Origin: Variovorax sp. J22G73
GTDB taxonomy: Bacteria > Pseudomonadota > Gammaproteobacteria > Burkholderiales > Burkholderiaceae_C
Direction of reading: 5' to 3'
Assembly: GCF_030317035.1 (NCBI RefSeq)
Contig: NZ_JASZYK010000001.1
Coordinates: 1,116,001-1,180,000 of the forward strand
DNA: 64,000 nucleotides
A program made the translations under genes and the position numbers. This document shows, in pieces, positions 1 through 8,602 of this stretch. Within the stretch, counting starts at the first letter, position 1. Each line of letters starts with the position of its first letter. The notes beneath the pieces were generated by a model that did no database searches, was not told where the DNA came from, and worked only from the letters and a program-made list of their open reading frames with translations.

Positions 1-2
1 AG

Positions 3-80
3 CTGGTGCTGAGCTTGCTCACGGCATCGGGCGTGGCGATGCTGGCATCGGCGGTGCCGGCGTTGATGCAGCGCGCTTGA
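3..80 (+). CDS. C-terminal end of a membrane protein (cut by window start)
   Basis: Frame 3 is open from the first base and reads 25 residues to a TGA at 78-80. The peptide is almost wholly hydrophobic (LVLSLLTASGVAMLASAVPALM) and ends QRA, which looks like the last transmembrane helix and short cytoplasmic tail of a transporter such as an MFS protein. The family cannot be fixed from so little. The 182 bases after it, up to the next gene, hold no gene I can support. Confidence 0.4.
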   Translation: MVLSLLTASGVAMLASAVPALMQRA

Positions 81-262
81 TCCAGCAGATCCGTGAATCC
101 GGGAACCTTCCCGGCCGCATGCTTTCCAAGTGCGTGACCGGCTGGCTTGGCCGGCCTTTTTCCCTTCTGGAGCGTCCCCCCGAAATGCGCCTTTGAGCCT
201 TCCTTGATTCGCCGCGATGCAGCACCTTGCATCGCCTTGCCACGAACTCATCGGAGGGCCGC

Positions 263-1960
263 ATGGCTCATCGCACACACGCTCCGCGCGCGGCCGCAGG
301 CCCGGGCGCTTCATCTTTCCTTTCTTCTTTTTCTTCTTTCGAACTCCGTCACGTGAGCCTCGCGCTGCCCGACGGGCGGCTGCTGTTCGACGACATCGGC
401 GAGACCTTCCAGCCCGGCTGCGTCGGCCTCGTGGGTGGCAACGGTGCGGGCAAAACGCGGCTCATCGAGCTGCTGGCGGGCCACGCCACGCCGAGCTCCG
501 GCGTGGTGCTGCGGCCCGCGCGGGTGGCGCATGTGGCGCAGGACATCGCATCGACACCGGGCACGCTCGTTGCCGACCTCGCGGGGCTCGCGCAGCCACT
601 GGCGGCGCTCGCGCGCATCGAGGCGGGCACGGGTGCGGCGTCGGATTTTGAACTCGTCGAAGGCGGCAGTCATTGGGACTTGCCGACACGATTCGCCGCC
701 GCGCTGCAGGCCGCGGGACTCTCACTCGCGCCGCACCGACCAGCCGACGGGTTGAGCGGTGGCGAGCGCACGCGCGTGGCGCTGCTCGGCGCCTTCCTGT
801 CGGGCGCCGACGCCTTGCTGCTCGACGAGCCCAGCAACCACCTCGACACCGACGCGCGGCGCTGGCTGCGTGCACAGCTCGCCGCATGGCGCGGCGTGGC
901 CGTCATCGCAAGCCACGACCGCGAACTGCTGGAGGACATGGGCCGCATCGTGGAAATCACGCCGCAAGGCCGCCTGCGCAGTTGCACCGGCGGCTGGACC
1001 GCGTACAGCGCGTGGCGCGAGCGCGAAGCCGCGGCTGCGCAAGCGCGGCTCGACCACGCGCGCACCGAGCGCGCGACCGCCCTGCGCGAACAGCAAAGGC
1101 AGCACGACGCGCAACAGCGCCGCGCCGCTCGCGGTGCCAACTGGGCGCGCGACGCCAACCTGGGCGGCCTGCACCTGGGACGCCTGAAGGACAACGCGCA
1201 AGCCTACGCAGGCCGCGAGAACGAACGCCAGCGCGAGCGCCGCGATGCGCTCGATGGCGAAGTGCGCGAAGCCGCCGCGCAGGTGATGGCCGCGCCCGCG
1301 GTGGCGCTCGCGCTGCCGGCTTCGTCGGTTCCCGCAGGGCGCCGCGTGCTGTCCCTCGAAGAAGCGGTGCCCGCATGGCCGACCGATGCGCGGGCGTTGA
1401 ACCTGTGCCTGCATGGTCCGGTGCGCATCGGTGTCACGGGTGCGAACGGCTGCGGCAAGACCAGCCTGTTGCGGATGCTCGCGGGCCGCGATGAGCCGCG
1501 TGCCGGGCGTTGCGAGGCGCCGCTGCGTTGCGCGTGGCTGGCGCAAGAACGCGGTGTGGACGACGAATCGCAGCCCGGTCGTTCGCTGTTGCAGCAATTG
1601 CAAGCCTTGCACTCGCCCCTGCTCGAAAGCGAATTGCGCACCCGGCTCGCGCTGCTGGGCCTTGGTGCCGGCGCGGCGTGCCGGCCCGTGGCGCAGCTCA
1701 GCGGCGGCGAGCGCCTGAAGACCGCGCTGGCCTGCGCGCTGTGGGGCGGTGCACCGGCGCAGATGCTGCTGCTCGACGAGCCGACGAATCACCTCGACAT
1801 CGCGTCGGTGCTTGCGCTGGAACAGGCGCTGCGCGGGTTTCCGGGAGTGATCGTCGTGGTGTCGCACGACCAGCGATTCCTGTCGGCGCTCGCACTCACG
1901 CACCGGCTCGATGCGCGACGCGGCGGAGGCAGCGGCTGGGTGCTGAGCGACTTGCGCTAG
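263..1960 (+). CDS. ABC-F family ATP-binding protein
   Basis: A 565-residue soluble protein with two ABC ATPase domains in one chain and no membrane domain, as in the ABC-F group (Uup, YheS, YbiT, EttA), whose members act on ribosomes. Domain 1 has Walker A GGNGAGKT (about residues 58-65), signature LSGGE (about 164) and Walker B/H-loop [11 protein letters not shown] (about 185). A charged, Arg/Gln-rich linker of about 100 residues follows. Domain 2 has GANGCGKTS (about 393), LSGGERLK (about 480) and [11 protein letters not shown] (about 502). I chose the ATG at 263 because GGAGGG lies four bases upstream; an in-frame ATG at 227 lacks a ribosome site. Which ABC-F subgroup it belongs to is not clear. 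A role in translation or antibiotic protection is family knowledge, not shown here. Confidence 0.88.
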   Translation: MAHRTHAPRAAAGPGASSFLSSFSSFELRHVSLALPDGRLLFDDIGETFQPGCVGLVGGNGAGKTRLIELLAGHATPSSGVVLRPARVAHVAQDIASTPGTLVADLAGLAQPLAALARIEAGTGAASDFELVEGGSHWDLPTRFAAALQAAGLSLAPHRPADGLSGGERTRVALLGAFLSGADALLLDEPSNHLDTDARRWLRAQLAAWRGVAVIASHDRELLEDMGRIVEITPQGRLRSCTGGWTAYSAWREREAAAAQARLDHARTERATALREQQRQHDAQQRRAARGANWARDANLGGLHLGRLKDNAQAYAGRENERQRERRDALDGEVREAAAQVMAAPAVALALPASSVPAGRRVLSLEEAVPAWPTDARALNLCLHGPVRIGVTGANGCGKTSLLRMLAGRDEPRAGRCEAPLRCAWLAQERGVDDESQPGRSLLQQLQALHSPLLESELRTRLALLGLGAGAACRPVAQLSGGERLKTALACALWGGAPAQMLLLDEPTNHLDIASVLALEQALRGFPGVIVVVSHDQRFLSALALTHRLDARRGGGSGWVLSDLR

Positions 1961-1997
1961 CAGCTCAGCGCGTCAACGCTTCAACGCTTTCAAGGTG

Positions 1998-2942
1998 TCA
2001 GCGAGGCAAGGCCAGCGCGAACGGCAGGCTCGCCACGCCCAGCAAGGTCGACAACGTCACCAGCCCCGCCACGTACGGCCCGTTGTAGCCCATGCGCGCG
2101 GCCAGCACATAGGCGCTCGACGCGGTCGGCACGGCGGAGAAGGCCATCAGCACCACGGCCTGCGTGGCGTCGAGCCGCAGCGCGTGCACCAGCCCCCACG
2201 ACACCAGCGGCAGGAACAGGTGGCGAATGGACAGCACCGCCACCGCCAGCACCTTGCCCGTGCCCAGCGTCGAGAACTTCATGCCCGCGCCGGCCGCGAG
2301 CAACCCGAGCGCGAGCGAGGCGGCACCGATGCGCGTGAGCGTGGGCGTGGCCCAGCCCGGCACCGTGAGCCCGAGCACATTGGCCAGCAGCCCGGCCACG
2401 GTCGCGACGATCAACGGGTTGCGCACCAGCTGCCGCACGAAGCCGGTCTTGGCATGCCGCGTCATCGGCCACACGGCCGCGATGTTGAAGATGGGCACGC
2501 ACACGCCGATCAGCACCGCAATCAGCAGCAGGCCCTCGGCGCCCGCCAGCCGCTCCGCCAGCGCCAGGCAGATGAAGGAGTTGAAGCGGAACGCGATCTG
2601 CGTGCTGGCCGCATGGTCGCGCCGGTCGATGTGCCTGCCGATGCCCGGCACGAAGGGCAGGGCATAGGCCATCGCGATGCCGCACGCGCCGATGCACAGG
2701 CCGGCGGTCAGCAGGTTCGACGTTGCACCAAAGTCGAGCGGGCTGCGCACGATCGAATGGAACAGCAGCACCGGAAAAAGAAAGTAGTAAACCAGGCTCT
2801 CGACCTGGTCCCACACGCGGCGGTCGAGCGCGGTGTAGCGGCACAGGAGCCAGCCGATGGCGATGAGCGAGAAGTCGGGGAAGAGCAGCTGGGCATAGTT
2901 CACCGCTTCGAGGATAAACCGGCCAGACTGTGGGTATTCCAC
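1998..2942 (-). CDS. AEC family transporter (auxin efflux carrier type)
   Basis: A 314-residue integral membrane protein with about ten hydrophobic segments. The N-terminal region (FPDFSLIAIGWLL...RRVWDQVESLVYYFLFPVLLF) and the C-terminal half (LGLTVPGWATPTLTRIG..., AVVLMAFSAVPTASSAYVLA) match the AEC/PIN-like carrier pattern (PF03547), which exports or imports organic acids and similar anions. It converges on the ABC-F gene and diverges from the Bug receptor at 3016, with only 73 bases between their starts, so the two may share a control region. The pairing with a carboxylate receptor suggests an organic acid substrate, but that is inference. Confidence 0.85.
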   Translation of the reverse strand: MEYPQSGRFILEAVNYAQLLFPDFSLIAIGWLLCRYTALDRRVWDQVESLVYYFLFPVLLFHSIVRSPLDFGATSNLLTAGLCIGACGIAMAYALPFVPGIGRHIDRRDHAASTQIAFRFNSFICLALAERLAGAEGLLLIAVLIGVCVPIFNIAAVWPMTRHAKTGFVRQLVRNPLIVATVAGLLANVLGLTVPGWATPTLTRIGAASLALGLLAAGAGMKFSTLGTGKVLAVAVLSIRHLFLPLVSWGLVHALRLDATQAVVLMAFSAVPTASSAYVLAARMGYNGPYVAGLVTLSTLLGVASLPFALALPR

Positions 2943-3015
2943 AGCACGTAAACGGCGCTCCAGCCGCTAGCATCCGGGCTTCGTTTTTTCGACATCACAA
3001 ATCAAGGAGTTATCG

Positions 3016-3990
3016 ATGCAACGTCGTCAATGGAGCGCGCTGGTGGGAGGCGCCGTGCTGGTCGCGGTGGCAGGCCAGAGCTTTGCACAGGGCTATCCGA
3101 ACAAGCCCGTGGAGCTGAGCGTGCCGTTCGCACCGGGTGGCACGACGGACATCGTGGCGCGCGTCATTTCCGACCCCCTGGGCAAGGTGCTGGGCCAGCC
3201 GGTGGTTGTGATCAACCGCGCCGGTGGCGGCGGCATCGTGGGCGCGGCCGAAACCGCACGCGCCACACCCGACGGCTACAAGCTGGGCATTGCCACGGTG
3301 TCGAGCACGGCGGCCAACCCGGCCATCAACCCGAAGACGCCGTACGACCCGATCAACGACTTCACGCCCATCATCAACATCGCGGCCACGCCCAACATCA
3401 TTGCGGTGAACCCGAACTTTCCGGCGAAGAACTACGCCGAGTTCGTGGCCGAGCTGAAGAAGAACCCCGGCAAGTACTCGTACGCCTCGTCGGGCACCGG
3501 CGGCATCGGCCACCTGCTGATGGAGCTCTACAAGAGCCTGACCAACACCTTCGTCACGCACATCCCGTACCGCGGCGCGGGCCCGGCGCTGAACGACGTG
3601 GTGGCCGGCCAGGTGCCGATCATGTTCGACAACATTCCCTCGGCCATGCCCTTCATCACCAGCGGCCGGCTGATCCCCATCGTGGTGTCGGCGCCCCAGC
3701 GCCTGGCCGCGCTGCCCAACGTGCCGACCTTCAAGGAAGTGGGCCTGGAGCCGGTAAACCGCATGGCGTACTACGGCATCCTGGGCCCCAAGGGCCTGCC
3801 GAAGGAAGTGGTCGAGAAGATCAGCGCGGGCGTGAAGAAGGCCGTGGAAGAACCGGCGGTGCGCAAGCGCATCGAGGACACCGGCTCGCTCATCGTGGCC
3901 AACACGCCCGAGCAGTTCTCCGCGCAGATCAAGGCCGAGTACGAGGTGTACAAGGAAGTGGTGAAGAAGCAGAACCTGAAGCTGGACTGA
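3016..3990 (+). CDS. Bug family (TctC) periplasmic substrate-binding protein
   Basis: A 324-residue protein with a Sec signal peptide (MQRRQWSALVGGAVLVAVAG, cut near QSFAQ|G). The mature part has the Bug hallmarks: YPNKPVELSVPFAPGGTTDIVAR, then THIPYRGAGPALNDVVAGQV and a YYGILGPKGLPKEVV hinge. Bug proteins (PF03401) bind carboxylates or other small organic acids in the periplasm for tripartite tricarboxylate transporters. No TctA or TctB membrane subunit is present in this window, so it is an orphan receptor, the usual state in Variovorax, Bordetella and Cupriavidus. An AAGGAG ribosome site precedes the ATG. The ligand cannot be read from the sequence. Confidence 0.9.
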   Translation: MQRRQWSALVGGAVLVAVAGQSFAQGYPNKPVELSVPFAPGGTTDIVARVISDPLGKVLGQPVVVINRAGGGGIVGAAETARATPDGYKLGIATVSSTAANPAINPKTPYDPINDFTPIINIAATPNIIAVNPNFPAKNYAEFVAELKKNPGKYSYASSGTGGIGHLLMELYKSLTNTFVTHIPYRGAGPALNDVVAGQVPIMFDNIPSAMPFITSGRLIPIVVSAPQRLAALPNVPTFKEVGLEPVNRMAYYGILGPKGLPKEVVEKISAGVKKAVEEPAVRKRIEDTGSLIVANTPEQFSAQIKAEYEVYKEVVKKQNLKLD

Positions 3991-4043
3991 TCCCGCTTGC
4001 AGCTTCCCGCGCGCTGCGTTCCACTTGCAGCCGCCCCCCCGAA

Positions 4044-4070
4044 GCCGCCCGCAGCCCGGGCGGCTTTTTT
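4044..4070 (+). terminator. Rho-independent terminator after the Bug gene
   Basis: Perfect 8-bp stem GCCGCCCG / CGGGCGGC with a five-base loop, followed at once by six T. It lies between the Bug stop codon and xerD and should end the Bug transcript. Confidence 0.85.
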
Positions 4071-4099
4071 CATTTCCGGATTTTGTTATCTTGCAGCGC

Positions 4100-5011
4100 A
4101 TGACCGAGGCCGCCACCGCACCCACTCCCGAGATCGACGAATTCATCGACGCCCTCTGGCTCGAGGACGGCTTGTCGAAGAACACGCTGGCCGCCTATCG
4201 CCGCGACCTGGCGCTGTTCGCGCAGTGGCTGCGCCAGCAGCGCGAGGGCGCCACGCTCGCCGCCGCGCGCGAGCCCGACGTGCAGGCGTACATGGGCGCG
4301 CGCCTGTCCACCAACGGCAAGGCCACCTCGGCCAACCGCCGGCTCACGGTGTTCAAGCGCTACTACCGCTGGGCGCTGCGCGAGCGCCGCGTGGTGGCCG
4401 ACCCGACCATCCGCCTCATGCCCGCGCGGCAGATGCCGCGCACGGTGAAGACGCTGTCGGAGAAACAGGTGGACGACCTGCTCGGCGCGCCCGACGTCGA
4501 GACGCCGCTGGGCCTGCGCGACCGCGCGATGCTGGAGCTGATGTACGCCAGCGGCCTGCGCGTGAGCGAACTGGTGGCGCTCAAGGCCATCGACCTGAGC
4601 CTGAACGACGGCGTGCTGCGCGTGCTGGGCAAGGGCAACAAGGAGCGGCTGGTGCCCTTCGGCGGCGAGGCGCGCCGCTGGATCGAGCGCTACATCGACG
4701 AGTCGCGCCCCGTCATCCTCGACGCCCAGCAAACGCCCGACCTGTTCGTGACCGCGCGCGGCGCGGGCATGACGCGCGTGATGTTCTGGATCATCGTGAA
4801 GAAGCACGCGACCACCGCCGGCATTCATGTGCCGCTGTCGCCGCACACCTTGCGCCATGCCTTCGCCACGCACCTGCTGAACCACGGCGTCGACCTGCGC
4901 GCGGTGCAGCTGCTGCTGGGGCATGCGGACATCTCGACCACCACCATCTACACGCATGTGGCGCGCGAGCGCCTGAAGCAGTTGCATGCCAAGCACCATC
5001 CGCGCGGCTGA
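4100..5011 (+). CDS. xerD: Site-specific tyrosine recombinase XerD
   Basis: A 303-residue tyrosine recombinase, the normal length for XerC/XerD. The N-terminal SAM-like core-binding domain (about residues 10-95: FIDALWLEDGLSKNTLAAY, ANRRLTVFKRYYRW) is followed by the catalytic domain with Arg in ASGLRVSEL (about 154), Lys in KGNKERLVP (about 179), HTLRH (about 249-253), the second His in LLGHADIST and the nucleophile Tyr in TTIYTHV (about 284). It resolves chromosome dimers at dif with XerC and FtsK. The start at 4100 is chosen because the core-binding domain begins soon after. A longer in-frame ATG at 4025 would include the upstream terminator. XerD rather than XerC is inferred from overall similarity. 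Confidence 0.9.
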   Translation: MTEAATAPTPEIDEFIDALWLEDGLSKNTLAAYRRDLALFAQWLRQQREGATLAAAREPDVQAYMGARLSTNGKATSANRRLTVFKRYYRWALRERRVVADPTIRLMPARQMPRTVKTLSEKQVDDLLGAPDVETPLGLRDRAMLELMYASGLRVSELVALKAIDLSLNDGVLRVLGKGNKERLVPFGGEARRWIERYIDESRPVILDAQQTPDLFVTARGAGMTRVMFWIIVKKHATTAGIHVPLSPHTLRHAFATHLLNHGVDLRAVQLLLGHADISTTTIYTHVARERLKQLHAKHHPRG

Positions 5012-5771
5012 GCTGTCGCCGCCGTGGCGCATCGGCTGCGCCGGCTGGAGCCTGCCGCGCGTGCTGTGGCCAGAGTTTTCGCCCAAGGGCTCGCACCTGG
5101 AGCGCTATGCGCGGCGTTTCGACGCGGTAGAGATCGACACGTCTTTCTACCGCCCGCACCGGCGCGACACCTACGAACGCTGGGCCGCGAGCACGCCCGC
5201 GGGCTTTCGCTTCGCGGTCAAGCTGCCGAAGGCGGTGACGCACGAACGCCGGCTGGTCGATGCCATGCCCGCGTTCGAGGAGTTCGCCGCGCAGGTCGAA
5301 GGGCTGGGCGACAAGCTCGGTGCGCTGGTCGTGCAACTGCCGCCCAGCCTGGCGTTCGATGCCGCCGTGGTGCGCAGGTTTTTCACCGCGCTACGGCGCA
5401 GGCACGCGGGCACGGTGGTGCTGGAGCCCCGACATCGCAGTTGGTTCGTGCCGCAGGCCGACGCGTTGCTGGCAGCCTTCGAGGTGGCCCGCGTGCTCGC
5501 GGACCCGGTGCTGTTCGACGAAGCCGCGGCGCCCGGCGGATGGCCGGGCCTGGTCTATCTGCGGCTGCACGGCTCGCCGCGGCGCTACTGGTCGGCCTAC
5601 GACGACGCGCTGCTGGCGCGGCTCGCGCAGCGACTGCAGCTCGCGAAGGAAGAGGGCGCGCAGTGCTGGTGCGTGTTCGACAACACGGCGGGTGGAGAAG
5701 CCGTCGGCAATGCGCTGACGCTGCAGCGTCAGCTACAAGATCAACAATCGACAAGAGGAGACAGAACGTGA
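4986..5771 (+). CDS. DUF72 domain protein (YecE-like)
   Basis: 261 residues with the DUF72 (PF01904) pattern throughout: WRIGCAGWS near the start, LERYARRFDAVEIDTSFYRPH (about 38-58), FRFAVKLPKAVTHERRL, LVVQLPPSLAFD, VVLEPRHRSWF and the terminal CWCVFDNTAGGEAVGNAL. The fold is a TIM barrel; the biochemical role of the family is not established. It overlaps xerD by 26 bases, and its stop overlaps the GTG start of the next Bug gene by four bases, so the three are probably translated from one message. Confidence 0.88.
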   Translation: MPSTIRAAELSPPWRIGCAGWSLPRVLWPEFSPKGSHLERYARRFDAVEIDTSFYRPHRRDTYERWAASTPAGFRFAVKLPKAVTHERRLVDAMPAFEEFAAQVEGLGDKLGALVVQLPPSLAFDAAVVRRFFTALRRRHAGTVVLEPRHRSWFVPQADALLAAFEVARVLADPVLFDEAAAPGGWPGLVYLRLHGSPRRYWSAYDDALLARLAQRLQLAKEEGAQCWCVFDNTAGGEAVGNALTLQRQLQDQQSTRGDRT

Positions 5772-6736
5772 ACTTCAACAGACTCTGCACAGGCCTTGCC
5801 CTGGCCGCAGCCACCAGCCTCGCCGCCGCGCAAGGCTTCCCCGGCGCCAAGCCCATCCGCCTGATCGTCGGCTACCCGCCCGGCGGCGGCATCGACTTCG
5901 CCGCGCGCACGGTGCAGCTGCCGCTGCAGGAGGCGCTCAAGCAGCAGCTGGTGGTCGACTACAAGCCCGGTGCCAGCGGCATGATCGCGGCTACCGAGCT
6001 CACGCGCCAGCCGGCCGACGGCTACACGCTGCTGCTGGCCAACACCGGCCCCTTCGCCATCGCGCCGTACCTGCAGAGCAAGCCGCCGTACGACCCGATC
6101 CGGCAGTTCACGTACATCGGCCAGATCAGCCAGGGCAGCTACATCGCGGTGACGCGGCCCGACCATCCGGCGAAGAACCTCAAGGAGTTCGTGGCCTGGG
6201 CCAAGGGCCAGCCGAGCAAGGTCAACTTCGCCTCGGGCGGCAACGGCACCTCGACGCACCTGAACGGCGAGCTGATGAACCAGGTCACGGGCCTCGACAT
6301 GACGCACGTGCCCTACAAGGGCAGCGCCCCCGCGGTGCAGGACCTGCTCGGCGGGCAGACGCAGATCCTCATCGACGCGGGCAGCGTGCTGCTGCCGCAG
6401 GTGAAGGGTGGCAAGCTGAAGGCGCTGGCCGTGACCGGGCCGCAGCGCGACCCGCAACTGCCCGACGTGCCGAGCGTGAAGGAGCTGGGGCTCGCGGGCA
6501 TGGAGTCGGTCGGCTTCCAGGGGCTGGTGGGCCCGGCGAACATGCCGAAGGACGTGGTCGACAAACTGTCCGGCGAACTGGCCAGGGCGCTGGCGCAGCC
6601 CGAGATCAAGGCGAAGTTCGCCGCCGCCGGTGCCGAGGTGCATTCGCTCGGCCCGGTGGAGTTCGCGGCCTTCGTCAAGGCGGACAATGAGAAGTGGTCC
6701 AGGCTGATCAAGGAGCGCAAGCTGCAGCTGGACTGA
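5768..6736 (+). CDS. Bug family (TctC) periplasmic substrate-binding protein
   Basis: A 322-residue Bug receptor starting at GTG 5768, with an AGAGGAGA ribosome site upstream and a four-base GTGA overlap with the DUF72 stop. The signal peptide (NFNRLCTGLALAAATSLAAA|Q) is followed by FPGAKPIRLIVGYPPGGGIDFAAR, MTHVPYKGSAPAVQDLLGGQ and VGFQGLVGPANMPKDVVDKL, all typical of the family. Acts in the periplasm as a ligand-binding receptor. Tight coupling to a DUF72 gene is unusual for a Bug gene. No membrane permease is nearby and the ligand is unknown. Confidence 0.9.
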   Translation: MNFNRLCTGLALAAATSLAAAQGFPGAKPIRLIVGYPPGGGIDFAARTVQLPLQEALKQQLVVDYKPGASGMIAATELTRQPADGYTLLLANTGPFAIAPYLQSKPPYDPIRQFTYIGQISQGSYIAVTRPDHPAKNLKEFVAWAKGQPSKVNFASGGNGTSTHLNGELMNQVTGLDMTHVPYKGSAPAVQDLLGGQTQILIDAGSVLLPQVKGGKLKALAVTGPQRDPQLPDVPSVKELGLAGMESVGFQGLVGPANMPKDVVDKLSGELARALAQPEIKAKFAAAGAEVHSLGPVEFAAFVKADNEKWSRLIKERKLQLD

Positions 6737-6759
6737 TGCAAACCACGTAACCGAACGAC

Positions 6760-7764
6760 ATGAATTTCCTGGCCTCTTCGAAGCACTCGCGCCGCACGGC
6801 GACCCGACTCCTGGCTGCCGCCGCGCTCTGCGCGGCGTCCGGCGCGCACACCCAAGCCCACGCGCAGGCGGTTCCCAAGACCGTGCGGCTGATCGTCGCG
6901 TACCCGGCCGGCGGCGTCAGCGACGTGGTCGCGCGCGCCCTGGGCGACCGGCTGGCCGCGCAGATGGGCACCACGGTGATCGTGGACAACCGCGCCGGCG
7001 CCAGCGGCGCCATCGGCATGGACGCCGTGGCCAAGGCCGCGCCCGACGGCGCCACGCTGGGCTTCTCGGCCATCAGCCCGCTGGTGCTGAGCCCGCACCT
7101 GGGCAAGCTGGCCTTCGATCCGCTGAAGGACGTGGCGCCGGTGGCCAGCGTGATGTATTCGCCGGTGCTGCTGATCGCCACGCCGGCCAGCAAGGCGAAG
7201 GACTTCAAGGCGCTGATCGACGACGCCAAGGCGCACCCGGGCGCGGTGCGCTGGGCGACGTCGGGGCCGGCCTCGCTGGGCCACATCGTGCTGGAGCAGC
7301 TGCATGCGGCAGCGGGCGTGGACATCACGCACGTGCCGTACAAGGGCGGCGGCCAGCAGCTGAACGACGCGATCGGCGGGCAGTTCGAAATCCTGTCGAC
7401 CAACGCGAGCCCGACGCTGTCGTCGCACATCCAGTCGGGCAAGCTGCGCCCGCTGGCCGTGGGCGCACCGGCGCGGCTCGACAGCCTGCCCAAGGTGCCC
7501 ACGCTGGGCGAGCTGGGCTACAAGGCGGCCAACATCAACTCGGTGTTCGGCGTGTTCGCGCCGGCCGCCACGCCGAGCGCGCTGCTGGCGAGGTACAACG
7601 CCGAGATCAACAAAGCGCTGGCCAGCCCCGAGCTGCGCGCCAAGCTCACGGCCACCGACAACGTGCCGACCGGCGGCACCGCGGAAGCCTTCGCGAAGGA
7701 AATCGCCAGCGAGTACGAGAGCAACGGCCGCATCATCAAGTCGGCGAACATCAAGGCCGACTGA
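6760..7764 (+). CDS. Bug family (TctC) periplasmic substrate-binding protein
   Basis: A 334-residue receptor in tandem with the preceding one, 23 bases downstream and so probably co-transcribed. A long signal peptide with a basic start (KHSRRTATR) ends near AHAQA|VPKT. The mature protein has VRLIVAYPAGGVSDVVARALG, TTVIVDNRAGASGAIGMDAV, ITHVPYKGGGQQLNDAIGGQ and VFGVFAPAATPSALLARY. It is clearly a paralogue of the gene before it but well diverged, so a different ligand is likely. A twin-Arg pair is present in the leader, but the rest of the Tat consensus is not. Confidence 0.9.
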   Translation: MNFLASSKHSRRTATRLLAAAALCAASGAHTQAHAQAVPKTVRLIVAYPAGGVSDVVARALGDRLAAQMGTTVIVDNRAGASGAIGMDAVAKAAPDGATLGFSAISPLVLSPHLGKLAFDPLKDVAPVASVMYSPVLLIATPASKAKDFKALIDDAKAHPGAVRWATSGPASLGHIVLEQLHAAAGVDITHVPYKGGGQQLNDAIGGQFEILSTNASPTLSSHIQSGKLRPLAVGAPARLDSLPKVPTLGELGYKAANINSVFGVFAPAATPSALLARYNAEINKALASPELRAKLTATDNVPTGGTAEAFAKEIASEYESNGRIIKSANIKAD

Positions 7765-7829
7765 GACGATCTGCCGCCGTCCGCGCGGCTGGCGCCGGAG
7801 TGACCGCGTGGCTTGCGTTGGCATTTTCC

Positions 7830-7847
7830 CTACCTTATAGTAGGTAG
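7830..7847. promoter_or_regulatory. Probable TetR operator (autoregulation)
   Basis: Inverted repeat CTACC-N8-GGTAG (extends to CTACCT/AGGTAG) ending one base before the ATG of the TetR gene. The same CTACC-N8-GGTAG pattern recurs at 8561-8578 in front of the thiolase gene. Two copies flanking one TetR gene are strong evidence for its own binding site. Here it covers the ribosome-binding region or a very short leader. Confidence 0.75.
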
Positions 7848-8507
7848 ATGACCAACGCCGCCACAGCCGCTACAGCAGCCCCCGCCGCGCTTGCCGCCGG
7901 CAGTACCCGCGAGCAGATCCTCGCGGTGGCGCGCGGCTTCATCGAAACGCGCTCCTACCTGGGCTTCAGCTTCCAGGACGTGGCCGACGCCGTGGGCGTG
8001 CGCAAGGCCAGCCTGTACCACCACTTCGCGACCAAGGAAGCGCTGGGCATCGCCGTGATCCGCGCGGCCACGCAGGGCTTCAAGGACTGGGACGCCGCGC
8101 GCGCACGCGAGCCCAGGGACGCGCTCGAATCGTATTTCCGCATGTACCGCAACACGCTGCGGGCCGGCTCCGCCGTGTGCCCCGCGGGCGCGCTGGCGCC
8201 GGGCTGGGGCGTGATCAACGACGAGCTTCGGCTGGCCGTGCAAGAACTGCGCAACACCCAGGTGACGTGGCTCACCGGCGTGCTGGGAGCGCTGGCGTCC
8301 GAACAGGGCACGCGCGACAAAGCCGACCAAGCTGCCAAAACCACCAAGGCAGACAAAGCCCCCAATACCAAGCGCACCTCGGTCGCTTCGCTCGCGGCCT
8401 ATGTGTTCTCGGTCTGCCAGGGCGCGCTGCTGTCGGCGCGCATGACCGGGCGCGTGGAAGATTTCGACGAAGCCATCGCGCAACTCAGGAGTTCATTGCC
8501 CGGCTGA
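7848..8507 (+). CDS. TetR family transcriptional regulator
   Basis: 219 residues. The N-terminal DNA-binding domain is clear: REQILAVARGFIETRSYLGFSFQDVADAVGVRKASLYHHFATKEALG (about residues 23-67), with the recognition helix in RKASLYHHF. The C-terminal ligand domain is less conserved and holds a Lys/Ala/Thr-rich stretch at about 155-180 (KADQAAKTTKADKAPNTK) that looks like a flexible insertion. It lies directly upstream of and co-oriented with the thiolase-MaoC pair, and both it and that pair carry the same palindrome. The likely job is repression of itself and of that pair, released by an acyl-CoA or related ligand; the ligand is a guess. Confidence 0.88.
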   Translation: MTNAATAATAAPAALAAGSTREQILAVARGFIETRSYLGFSFQDVADAVGVRKASLYHHFATKEALGIAVIRAATQGFKDWDAARAREPRDALESYFRMYRNTLRAGSAVCPAGALAPGWGVINDELRLAVQELRNTQVTWLTGVLGALASEQGTRDKADQAAKTTKADKAPNTKRTSVASLAAYVFSVCQGALLSARMTGRVEDFDEAIAQLRSSLPG

Positions 8508-8558
8508 CCGCCTGGCTGCCGCAGGCATGCTTCGGCGTGCCTATTTTTTGACCTCTAA

Positions 8559-8580
8559 GCCTACCGATTGGATGGTAGGC
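8559..8580. promoter_or_regulatory. Probable TetR operator of the thiolase-MaoC pair
   Basis: GCCTACC-N8-GGTAGGC, a perfect 7-bp inverted repeat 22 bases before the thiolase ATG. Its core CTACC-N8-GGTAG is identical in form to the site at 7830-7847. Its position in the leader fits repression of the downstream genes. Confidence 0.75.
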
Positions 8581-8602
8581 ATGACTCACCTGGAGCATCC
8601 CC

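Noticed and set aside
4100..5011. xerD-type recombinase as a sign of an integrated element
   Set aside because: The protein matches the housekeeping XerC/D length and motifs. No attachment-site repeats, transposase or phage genes are near.
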